5,483 bases of DNA, taken from assembly GCA_946407715.1 (NCBI GenBank), contig CAMJPH010000107.1, forward strand, positions 1-5,483, in the 5' to 3' direction. Positions within the stretch are counted from its first letter, which is position 1. Each line of letters starts with the position of its first letter. Below are positions 1 to 5,439 of the stretch, in pieces. The position numbers and the translations under genes were made by a program. The DNA comes from an uncultured Bacteroidales bacterium (GTDB taxonomy: Bacteria > Bacteroidota > Bacteroidia > Bacteroidales > WCHB1-69). The notes below the pieces were generated by a model. The model saw only the letters and a program-made list of their open reading frames with translations. It was not told the DNA's origin and did not search any database.

Positions 1-43
1 ATAAACCCTTCGCAATGTTATCCATAGTGATTCCTTTTATCAT
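1..43 (-). CDS. Possible third gene of the ATPase-nuclease operon (partial, N-terminus only)
   Basis: On the minus strand an ATG at 43-41 opens a frame with no stop to the window edge, giving 14 codons that begin MIKGIT and continue MDNIAKGL. It lies 12 bp after the TAG of the nuclease-like gene, on the same strand and with similar AT-rich composition, so it could be a further operon member. A second in-frame ATG at residue 7 is an alternative start. The fragment is too short to assign a family or to prove that it is translated. Confidence 0.4.
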   Translation of the reverse strand, partial: MIKGITMDNIAKGL

Positions 44-55
44 TTCAGCAATTTC

Positions 56-667
56 CTATTCCCCACCTTCTCCAGTACGGCCATCAAAAAGAATTTCTCT
101 TTCAAAGCTTAATGCCACGCCGTTGTTCGACATTGCGAAAAGAAGCATCATATTCTGTTCTAATGCTGAGGCGCGAGGAAACTTGTCTGACACAATGATG
201 TGGCAACTTACATCAACACTAGCTGTAAAGTTTACAGATGCGCTATTGGAAGCCATCTTTTCTTCAAACAGATGCAGTGCAGCTGTCAGTTGGTTGCTTG
301 CTTTTGAATATGTATCCTCTATTGCGCTATATGAGTTGCCCTGTGCCTGGTCTTTGAACTCCAAGAACACAAACTTTTGCTCATCGAATACGGCACCATC
401 TGCCATCCCTCCGACCCGTTGCTTAATGAGTTTCTTGTCTATCGGCAACAATACAATCTCATTATTGTTCGGATTGACGCACAAACAACAACGATAGGAA
501 TCCTCTTCTCGCTTTGAAATGCAAGTACCTTCAGTATCGTCAACAATCATAAAACTACTGTCATTCGAGACCTCAATACAATCAAGCACTCCGGGATTGT
601 ACCCTCTGAAAGCACTTGCCAACTTGAGTCTTTTTACAGCATCTGGTATGTTATCAGGGATACTCAT
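56..667 (-). CDS. PD-(D/E)xK nuclease-like protein, putative effector partner of the adjacent ATPase
   Basis: This is a 203-residue soluble protein with no signal peptide or membrane segment. The middle carries a pattern typical of PD-(D/E)xK nucleases: a turn VGGMAD ending in Asp90, a strand, then LEFKD with Glu103-x-Lys105, followed by a helix with Gln126 (SNQLTAAL). These would be the metal-binding Asp, the ExK pair and the helix glutamine of the fold. Its ATG overlaps the TGA of the upstream ATPase gene (ATGA, 664-667), so translation of the two is probably coupled and the products probably act together. Known ATPase-nuclease defence pairs use this logic, with the ATPase sensing and the nuclease cutting DNA or RNA. 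I cannot place the protein in a named family. The nuclease call rests on the motif and spacing alone, and a structural fold with a chance ExK remains possible. Confidence 0.75.
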   Translation of the reverse strand: MSIPDNIPDAVKRLKLASAFRGYNPGVLDCIEVSNDSSFMIVDDTEGTCISKREEDSYRCCLCVNPNNNEIVLLPIDKKLIKQRVGGMADGAVFDEQKFVFLEFKDQAQGNSYSAIEDTYSKASNQLTAALHLFEEKMASNSASVNFTASVDVSCHIIVSDKFPRASALEQNMMLLFAMSNNGVALSFEREILFDGRTGEGGE

Positions 668-1836
668 TTCTGGAGTGTTTTCAAATATAGTTGATACAAC
701 TTGTTGAAATCGCTGCTTATAGCATCTGATACCACATCCAAGTAATTAACAGAGACCAAACCTGTCATGTTGTCTTTTATGGACTCGCAATATGTCTCTC
801 CACCTAAAGAAAAAACAGATACATTGTCACTATTCATGCGAAACTGCAGAGCAACAATATCGTTTACTTCATCTTTGCTTTCATCTGTGTTCGACAACTT
901 GTCCGCCAGCATGCTAACATTCAACGCGGACAACAAATACGGACTATGTGTGGTGACTACCATATGTGAGCATTCGTCACTATTTGCTACAGAGATAAGT
1001 TTGTTCAGGACCTCTCGCTGGTTGGTGGGAAACAGATTCTGTTCAGGCTCCTCAACCACGTAGGTATCAAAGCATCTCTCTTCACGAGCGAAGTCGGTAA
1101 CCATCAACATGGGCAATGCTGATTGGATACCAGATGAACATTCTTCCAAAGAGATGTGTTTCTTTTCATCATCCAATACAGAAATACAATCAGTTCCATT
1201 GCTTTTATCATATTTCACACCTAAAAAAGAAGCATCGTATGTGGAGAAATGATTCTTTGCTCTTTCATACAACGACAGATATTCCATGAGCGTGTTGGGT
1301 AGAGGTATTTGCGATAAAACGATACTTGCCAATGAGGATGAAACTGCACCCGCCAAATTGCGCTCTGCGGGTATGTAACACGCATATCTCAGGTTTGCTC
1401 TTAAAAAGCTGCGGTTTTCGTTAATAGATTTTTCTATTTGTGCGTCTTTTATATCATAGCCGAGATTAATCAAATTATCTGCGGTCGAGACACCAATTAA
1501 CATTTTACATAAATCATACGCTTCATCTTCAGTTTTACCGTCAATTGTAATGTTGAAATTTCCATTATGATATGCAATATTTACATCATCTCTACCGTAA
1601 TATTCGATAATTGTATCTGGAGCAAAATACTTTTCAATCCTCATTTTTTTAAATTCTGACAATGGGTTATTATTCTTGCAGATGTTTGCCCACCAATAAA
1701 CGTCAGAGAGTATTGTTAGCAACTTGGCGAAAGTACTTTTGCCCACGCCCTGAGGTCCAATAAAGACCATAAGCTTTGACAATTCAATGTCAATGTCCTT
1801 TATTGGCCCAAAGTTATGTATCTTAATTCTGTTCAT
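664..1836 (-). CDS. AAA/ABC-type ATPase (AAA_15/AAA_21, OLD-like), putative defence sensor
   Basis: The 390-residue protein has a complete SMC/ABC-like nucleotide-binding head. The N-terminal strand IKIHNFGPIKDIDIEL is typical of RecF/OLD-type ATPases. Walker A is GPQGVGKS (27-34). A YIPAERN segment (154-160) is common in the AAA_15 group. The ABC signature is SSGIQ (234-238). Walker B is YVVEEPEQNLFP (259-270), with two acidic residues and the usual proline. The switch histidine lies in TTHSPY (295-300). About 200 residues between Walker A and the signature replace the long coiled coil of SMC proteins, and no C-terminal TOPRIM domain is seen, so this is not a full-length OLD nuclease. The last 90 residues are unassigned. 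It overlaps the nuclease-like gene by 4 bp. I see no TAnnTTTG promoter in the 45 bp before it, so it may be transcribed from the nifJ-type promoter at 2080-2087. The ATPase call is firm; the defence role is inferred from gene pairing. Confidence 0.9.
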   Translation of the reverse strand: MNRIKIHNFGPIKDIDIELSKLMVFIGPQGVGKSTFAKLLTILSDVYWWANICKNNNPLSEFKKMRIEKYFAPDTIIEYYGRDDVNIAYHNGNFNITIDGKTEDEAYDLCKMLIGVSTADNLINLGYDIKDAQIEKSINENRSFLRANLRYACYIPAERNLAGAVSSSLASIVLSQIPLPNTLMEYLSLYERAKNHFSTYDASFLGVKYDKSNGTDCISVLDDEKKHISLEECSSGIQSALPMLMVTDFAREERCFDTYVVEEPEQNLFPTNQREVLNKLISVANSDECSHMVVTTHSPYLLSALNVSMLADKLSNTDESKDEVNDIVALQFRMNSDNVSVFSLGGETYCESIKDNMTGLVSVNYLDVVSDAISSDFNKLYQLYLKTLQK

Positions 1837-1881
1837 ATTCGTGTATCTTAATCTTAAAATTGATATTATGGCAACGTAAAG

Positions 1882-2013
1882 CTATTTGTTGATGTACTCA
1901 GCCATTAGGGAAGAGGGGGCGATAGAATAGATAGCGGCGACTTCGCTGAACATGTAGACAACAAGGGATACAGCCTGGTTGCCATCACAAGTCGTATTTC
2001 TTTTTTCTGCCAT
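1882..2013 (-). pseudogene. nifJ: 5' fragment of pyruvate:ferredoxin (flavodoxin) oxidoreductase, 43 codons
   Basis: A 43-codon ORF, too short for usual gene finders, opens with MAEKRN and then carries TCDGNQ (8-13), MFSEVAAIY (21-29), APSS (32-35) and MAEY (37-40). These match the start of PFOR domain I, which in Bacteroidota reads TCDGNQ, then MFSEVAAIYPITPSS and MAEY(V/I)DEW. The complete enzyme is about 1,180 residues. Here the frame ends at TAG (1882-1884), exactly where the conserved Trp (TGG) is expected, and nothing PFOR-like follows. Several conserved residues differ: YPITPSS has become YSIAPSS, so the Pro and the active-site-region Thr are lost, and DEW has become NK-stop. It has its own promoter (2080-2087) and a leader of about 65 bp. 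It cannot make an active oxidoreductase. It is most likely a relic left by a rearrangement; a retained leader ORF of the downstream operon is less likely. Confidence 0.82.
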
Positions 2014-2079
2014 AATGAGAGTTATAAATTCTTAATCGGTTGATTATTAATAGTTTTTGATTTTTATCAAAAAAACGCG

Positions 2080-2087
2080 CAAAGGTA
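2080..2087 (-). promoter_or_regulatory. Bacteroidota -7 promoter box TACCTTTG for the nifJ fragment
   Basis: Read on the minus strand this is TACCTTTG, a perfect match to TAnnTTTG, about 66 bp upstream of the nifJ-fragment ATG. A TTTG at 2111-2114 is a possible -33 element, but its 23-bp spacing is a little long. The box sits directly after the GH114 stop codon. It is the closest recognisable promoter upstream of the ATPase-nuclease pair, so it may drive that pair too. Confidence 0.65.
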
Positions 2088-2096
2088 CAAAAATAT

Positions 2097-2735
2097 TCAT
2101 TCAAAATACTCAAACGCATCCACAACATCCAGATATACTCCGTCGAAGCCGGCGGCGAGGATGCGGTTGAGGTAGCTGTCGCCAGCACCGCAGATGATTT
2201 CCTGCCACGCGGGGTCCCAGTAGCGGACCTTGTAGTTGCCCCGCCACTCGGGGTTCTCGCGGGCCAGCCACGCAGGTTTGTCACGCTTCCACTCCGACTG
2301 CCAATAGTAACGGTAATCCTCCGCCTCGCCAATCGACATATAGCAGATAACCAGCCTCTTACCGCCGTTCGCCTTATGCTTCAGCCGTTCCACCTCAGCC
2401 GCCGTGAATGCCATGTCATCTTCGAAAAACAGATCCAGGATGAGGAGATCATAGTTGGTGGCGGAAACGGCATCCAAAAATGCTGCCTTACTGGAAAAGC
2501 GTTCGCAATTAAGAAGATACAGGAAGTTCTGGGCATCGCTCAGACGGACGATGTCCTGCGCGTTCTCGTGTGTGGTTTGCAACCGCGCCGTCTCGCTGAT
2601 ACGCACCACAAAATCGCGCATCGCCTGCCGGTAGTCGTCGCAGGGTGTCACCTCCGGTCGGTTGCAGGAGGCGGTCAATAGGACTGTCAGAAGGAGCAGT
2701 CCGCACATCTTAACATATTGGTTCTTCGTAAACAT
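2097..2735 (-). CDS. GH114/TM1410-like lipoprotein (endo-alpha-1,4-polygalactosaminidase family), probably internally deleted
   Basis: The predicted product has 212 residues. Its N-terminus is a lipoprotein signal: KNQYVK n-region, hydrophobic stretch, lipobox LTASC with the lipidated Cys at 24, so it should sit on the envelope. Family motifs are NFLYL (70-74), DLLILDLFF (96-104), YMSIGEAEDYRYYW (132-145), GNYKVRYWDPAW (166-177) and GFDGVYLDVVDAFEYFE at the C-terminus. These match the TM1410/GH114 TIM barrel, and acidic residues at strand ends (LILD, GEAED, YLD) are kept. In related Bacteroidota proteins, as I recall them, the order is permuted. DYRxxMRxFV is followed by a long segment with IPQNG, then HENA and NFLYL. 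Here DYRQAMRDF (34-42) is followed almost at once by HENAQDI (56-62), so about 115-120 residues seem missing in frame. An upstream ATG at 2750 lies before the promoter box and is unlikely; the ATG at 2708 (MCGLLLL) is a real alternative. Enzymatic activity is doubtful. Confidence 0.8.
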   Translation of the reverse strand: MFTKNQYVKMCGLLLLTVLLTASCNRPEVTPCDDYRQAMRDFVVRISETARLQTTHENAQDIVRLSDAQNFLYLLNCERFSSKAAFLDAVSATNYDLLILDLFFEDDMAFTAAEVERLKHKANGGKRLVICYMSIGEAEDYRYYWQSEWKRDKPAWLARENPEWRGNYKVRYWDPAWQEIICGAGDSYLNRILAAGFDGVYLDVVDAFEYFE

Positions 2736-2739
2736 GCTG

Positions 2740-2747
2740 CAAAAGTA
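2740..2747 (-). promoter_or_regulatory. Bacteroidota -7 promoter box TACTTTTG for the GH114 lipoprotein gene
   Basis: The minus-strand sequence TACTTTTG fits TAnnTTTG exactly. It lies only 4 bp before the ATG at 2735. Transcription would then begin at or near that codon, giving a nearly leaderless message, or a leader of about 25 bases if translation starts at 2708. It rules against a start at 2750. Confidence 0.55.
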
Positions 2748-2854
2748 CATTTTTTAATGGTTATGGGTTATGGAAGCTTGGCCAACTGTCAAAGTCTGTT
2801 CAAAAGCATATTAAGTGAAACATTCTACATTCTTCATTCTACTCTATTATTTCG

Positions 2855-2862
2855 TATTTTTG
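2855..2862 (+). promoter_or_regulatory. Bacteroidota -7 promoter box TATTTTTG for the outer-membrane protein gene
   Basis: TATTTTTG matches TAnnTTTG and lies 70 bp upstream of the preferred ATG at 2933 (40 bp upstream of the ATG at 2903). A clear TTTG at -33 is not seen. The promoter is divergent from the one at 2740-2747. The roughly 110 bp between them hold an 8-bp palindrome TTGGCCAA (2778-2785) but no recognised operator. Confidence 0.6.
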
Positions 2863-2932
2863 CGGCCGCGTCCAGAGAAGCGCAAACATATTGTATTCTA
2901 TTATGAGTTTGAACAATAAAAGTAATATCATT

Positions 2933-3517
2933 ATGAAAAGAAACCGCATTGTCATCCTGTTTGCCGCTGTTTTGACGGGCATCATGTCCATGGCTCACGC
3001 GCAGGCTCCCTACAAGGAAGGTGTCGGCGCGACCCTCGGCACCACGCAGGCTTTTTCATACAAGGCTTTCTTCGGCAACCATTTCGCCCTACAGGTCGAT
3101 TTGGGCACGAAATACTGCTACGTTTATGGCTCGCACCTGTGGTCGGCGGAAGTCGCCCCGAACTTCATGTACGAGGGACGGCTCGTCAAAGGACTGTACG
3201 GGTTTGTGGGGCTGGGCGGCAGCATCGGCTACAACTGGCAGCCTTTCTACTACGTCATCGGTTTGGAGCCCGGCGATGCCGGTTATAACCCGAACCCTGA
3301 TCCGAGCGACCCGAACCCGAATTCCGTTACCAGACGGAGCGTCCACAACTGCAAGGCTGGCGCGAACGGCTTCTTCGGACTGGAGTACAAGTTCGACATC
3401 CCGCTTGCCCTGCAGCTCGACTTCCGCCCCGGCTACCGCTGCGTCTTCGCTCCCAACAAGTTCGCCGACCACAAGTTCGACTGGGGACTGAACTTCGGGG
3501 TTCGGTACACGTTGTGA
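2933..3517 (+). CDS. Outer-membrane beta-barrel protein, porin-like, function unknown
   Basis: The 194-residue protein has a classic signal peptide (MKRNR, hydrophobic core, AHA cleavage site at 21-23 before Gln24). The mature part alternates hydrophobic and polar residues as in short transmembrane beta-strands: GVGATLG, HFALQVDLG, GLYGFVGLGGSIGY, LALQLDFRPGY. It ends in FGVRYTL, a typical outer-membrane insertion signal with an aromatic residue three from the end. A Pro/Asn/Asp-rich loop (113-130, containing NPNPDPSDPNPN) separates strands and is probably exposed outside. The size fits an eight-stranded barrel. An in-frame ATG at 2903 would add ten residues before MKRNR, so 2933 is preferred because it gives a normal signal-peptide n-region. 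I see no evidence for a specific ligand. Confidence 0.85.
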   Translation: MKRNRIVILFAAVLTGIMSMAHAQAPYKEGVGATLGTTQAFSYKAFFGNHFALQVDLGTKYCYVYGSHLWSAEVAPNFMYEGRLVKGLYGFVGLGGSIGYNWQPFYYVIGLEPGDAGYNPNPDPSDPNPNSVTRRSVHNCKAGANGFFGLEYKFDIPLALQLDFRPGYRCVFAPNKFADHKFDWGLNFGVRYTL

Positions 3518-3562
3518 TTTTTGATTTGTGAATTTTGGTTTTTTTGCATTCGGGAAAATGTG

Positions 3563-3569
3563 TATTTTG
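3563..3569 (+). promoter_or_regulatory. Weak promoter-like box TATTTTG ahead of the SUMF1-domain gene
   Basis: The 88-bp gap before the SUMF1-domain gene is AT-rich. It holds TATTTTG, one T short of TAnnTTTG, 36 bp before the ATG. A TTTG (3543-3546) lies 16 bp upstream, shorter than the usual spacing. The gap contains no hairpin that I can support as a terminator, so read-through from the outer-membrane protein gene is equally possible. Confidence 0.3.
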
Positions 3570-3605
3570 CGAGGTCAATAAATTGTCAATATAATAACAT
3601 ACAGT

Positions 3606-4364
3606 ATGAAAAACAGACATTATTTCGTTGCCATAATAGCCATTCTGTTGGCGTCGACGGTTTGTGCGCAAGTTCCTAACATCGAGATGGTTCATGTGCA
3701 AGGCGGGGAGTTCACGATGGGGTGTACTGACAAACATTCCGACTGTTCCGTGATCGAGGCCCCTGCTCACCCTGTGAAACTCAACGGCTTTTACATGGCC
3801 AAATATGAGGTGACGCAAAAACTCTGGCTGTCTGTGATGGGGAACAAGAATCCGTCCAAGATTATCGGCGACAGCTTGCCTGTCACGCGCGTCAGTTGGT
3901 ATGACGTGCAGACTTTTATTGGCAAACTGAACCAACTCACGGGCAAGAACTACCGTTTGCCCACGGAAGCGGAGTGGGAATATGCCGCTCGCGGTGGCCA
4001 ACTCTCCAAAAATTATAGGTTCAGCGGCTCCAACGACTTGGAGGAGGTGGCGTGGTTCAGGGATAACAGTGACGACGAACCCCACGCCGTAGGCACAAAA
4101 AAGCCTAACGAATTGGGACTATACGACATGAGCGGCAACGTGTATGAATGGTGCAGCGACGGTTTTGACCGTTATGAATGGAATTATTACGACACTGTGG
4201 AGAATCCCACAGGTTATAATTTGGGCGAAACCAAGGTCTATCGCGGCGGTTGCATGACCAGCTATCCGGATGTCTGCCGCGTCTCCGCCCGCAATCAAAG
4301 CATTCCCAATGCCCAATACACGTATGTGGGATTTCGTCTGGTTTTGGACGAAAAAGCCCGATAA
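3606..4364 (+). CDS. Secreted SUMF1/formylglycine-generating-enzyme-fold protein lacking the catalytic cysteines
   Basis: The 252-residue protein has a signal peptide (about 1-21, ending VCA before Gln22) and one FGE-sulfatase domain (PF03781 type). Motifs in order: MVHVQGGEFTMG (28-39), HPVKLNGFYMAKYEVTQ (55-71), LPVTRVSWYDV (91-101), YRLPTEAEWEYAARGG (116-131), GLYDMSGNVYEWCSDGF (171-187), VYRGGCM (211-217), RVSARNQ (225-231) and VGFRLV (241-246). In aerobic FGE, two cysteines (human Cys336 and Cys341) sit in SYCYRYRC just before AARSQ. Here the aligned stretch SYPDVCRVSARNQ has Pro and Val at those places and a single Cys between. It is therefore probably not a sulfatase activator; in this phylum such copies often serve binding or structural roles. 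The next gene starts 37 bp on, suggesting co-transcription. Confidence 0.88.
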   Translation: MKNRHYFVAIIAILLASTVCAQVPNIEMVHVQGGEFTMGCTDKHSDCSVIEAPAHPVKLNGFYMAKYEVTQKLWLSVMGNKNPSKIIGDSLPVTRVSWYDVQTFIGKLNQLTGKNYRLPTEAEWEYAARGGQLSKNYRFSGSNDLEEVAWFRDNSDDEPHAVGTKKPNELGLYDMSGNVYEWCSDGFDRYEWNYYDTVENPTGYNLGETKVYRGGCMTSYPDVCRVSARNQSIPNAQYTYVGFRLVLDEKAR

Positions 4365-4401
4365 ATGTCAGGTATTACACGTCCCCGTTAAGATTACGTT
4401 T

Positions 4402-5298
4402 ATGAAAAAATCCCGTAGCCTCAGTTTCATCATCATCATCCTTGTTTACGCCCTCGCTTTTGTCGTCGGGCTGTTCGTGTACCGCTGTACTGAAAGCACA
4501 GGCTGGCACTGTTTCTGGCAGTTGCTTGTCGCCGATGTGGCGGCCACGGTGGTCGTCTGGTTTTTTGGACTTCTGTTCCGCAACGTCTCTGTCTATGACC
4601 CTTATTGGAGCGTGTTTCCTCCCGTGGCCTTTCTGTTTTGGGCGTTTCACACGCAAACGTGGTCGGTGCCAGTGATTCTGCTGCTCATGGCTTCGTGGTA
4701 TTGGGGATGGCGGTTGACGCGAAACTGGGCAATCACATTCAAGGGTCTGGACCACGAGGACTGGCGTTACACCCAATACCGCAGCCTGCATCCAGCGCTT
4801 TTCCACCTTCTCAACCTGTTCGGGTTGAACCTGATGCCCACGATTGTGGTCTTTGGTGCCATGCTGCCCGGCCTGAACATGTTTGAATGGGGATTCACAT
4901 TCCAAGACGTCTTTGGGTCATGTAACGAAGGAATATACACTTTGTTGGGCACCACCCTCCATCTTTGCATTGGCTTCATTGTCTGCATAGCGGCGGCCAC
5001 TCTCCAACTCGTCGCAGACAAGCAGATTCATGACTTCCGCGCCGCCAACCCGGGGCAATACTGCCAAGTGGGGCTTTGGAAACATGGGCGGCATCCCAAT
5101 TATTTTGGCGAAATCATGTTTTGGTGGGGTATTTGGTTGATGTATTTCGTTTTGGGCGGCATCGACTGGTTTATCTGCGGCCCGATTGCGATGACGTTAC
5201 TTTTTGTATGCGTCAGTGTCCCGCTCATGGAAAAACGCCAGCTCCAGAACAAGCCGGGATACGCCGAATACCGAGAGAGAACCTGGATGTTCCTGTAA
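4402..5298 (+). CDS. DUF1295 integral membrane protein (steroid 5-alpha-reductase / isoprenylcysteine methyltransferase-like)
   Basis: The product has 298 residues and about seven or eight membrane segments (roughly 8-27, 40-60, 71-83, 87-103, 134-158, 181-205, 236-253, 257-275). Family landmarks are YDPYWS (65-70), WGWRLTRNW (101-109), EDWRY (119-123), ADKQIHDFR (205-213), and the C-terminal signature GLWKHGRHPNYFGEIMFWWG (224-243) with KPGYAEYRERT (284-294). The HPNYFGE region corresponds to the nucleotide-cofactor-binding end of the reductase/methyltransferase superfamily, so a membrane-bound lipid reductase or methyltransferase is plausible. The substrate is unknown. The frame extends upstream to 4270, but that part overlaps the SUMF1 gene in another frame. 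ATG 4402 gives a normal N-terminus (MKKSRS then a hydrophobic helix). The 37-bp gap suggests one transcript with the gene before it. Confidence 0.88.
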   Translation: MKKSRSLSFIIIILVYALAFVVGLFVYRCTESTGWHCFWQLLVADVAATVVVWFFGLLFRNVSVYDPYWSVFPPVAFLFWAFHTQTWSVPVILLLMASWYWGWRLTRNWAITFKGLDHEDWRYTQYRSLHPALFHLLNLFGLNLMPTIVVFGAMLPGLNMFEWGFTFQDVFGSCNEGIYTLLGTTLHLCIGFIVCIAAATLQLVADKQIHDFRAANPGQYCQVGLWKHGRHPNYFGEIMFWWGIWLMYFVLGGIDWFICGPIAMTLLFVCVSVPLMEKRQLQNKPGYAEYRERTWMFL

Positions 5299-5410
5299 TC
5301 AAGATCGGAATTCCGGCATTCACCGTGGACTGACACGTATCGGGCTTGCGCCCCCTCTTGGAATTATCCACCAATCACTAATTACCATTCACCATTCACA
5401 ATTAAATTCG

Positions 5411-5418
5411 TATCTTTG
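5411..5418 (+). promoter_or_regulatory. Bacteroidota -7 promoter box TATCTTTG for purB
   Basis: TATCTTTG is an exact TAnnTTTG match 21 bp before the purB ATG, giving a short leader of about 17 bases. No clear TTTG -33 element is seen. The 112 bp before it, after the DUF1295 stop, contain a small tandem of ATTCACC/ATTCACA (5388-5401) and a 4-bp GC stem without a T-run, neither strong enough to call as a terminator. Confidence 0.7.
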
Positions 5419-5439
5419 CCGCGAAAATTTTTAACGATT

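Noticed and set aside
15..497. 160-codon plus-strand open frame
   Set aside because: It lies antisense to the nuclease-like gene, has no recognisable motif or promoter, and its composition follows from the codons of the opposite strand.
664..1836. ATPase as the OLD nuclease or PARIS AriA
   Set aside because: No TOPRIM domain is present in the C-terminal part and the neighbour shows a PD-(D/E)xK rather than a DUF4435 pattern, so neither name is justified.
1985..2332. 115-codon minus-strand open frame
   Set aside because: It overlaps the GH114 gene in another frame and is low-complexity (Arg/Thr/Ser/Gly) over that part; the GH114 frame has clear family motifs.
2778..2785. Palindrome TTGGCCAA as an operator between divergent promoters
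   Set aside because: Eight bases can arise by chance, there is no second copy, and it matches no operator I recognise.
3327..4085. 252-codon minus-strand open frame
   Set aside because: It is antisense to the beta-barrel and SUMF1 genes, both with firm motifs, and resembles no family I know.
4375..4905. 176-codon minus-strand open frame
   Set aside because: It is antisense to the DUF1295 gene; charged, repetitive composition is what reversed membrane-protein codons give.
5342..5353. GGGC-TTGC-GCCC stem as a terminator after the DUF1295 gene
   Set aside because: The stem is only 4 bp and is followed by CCTCTTGG rather than a T-run.
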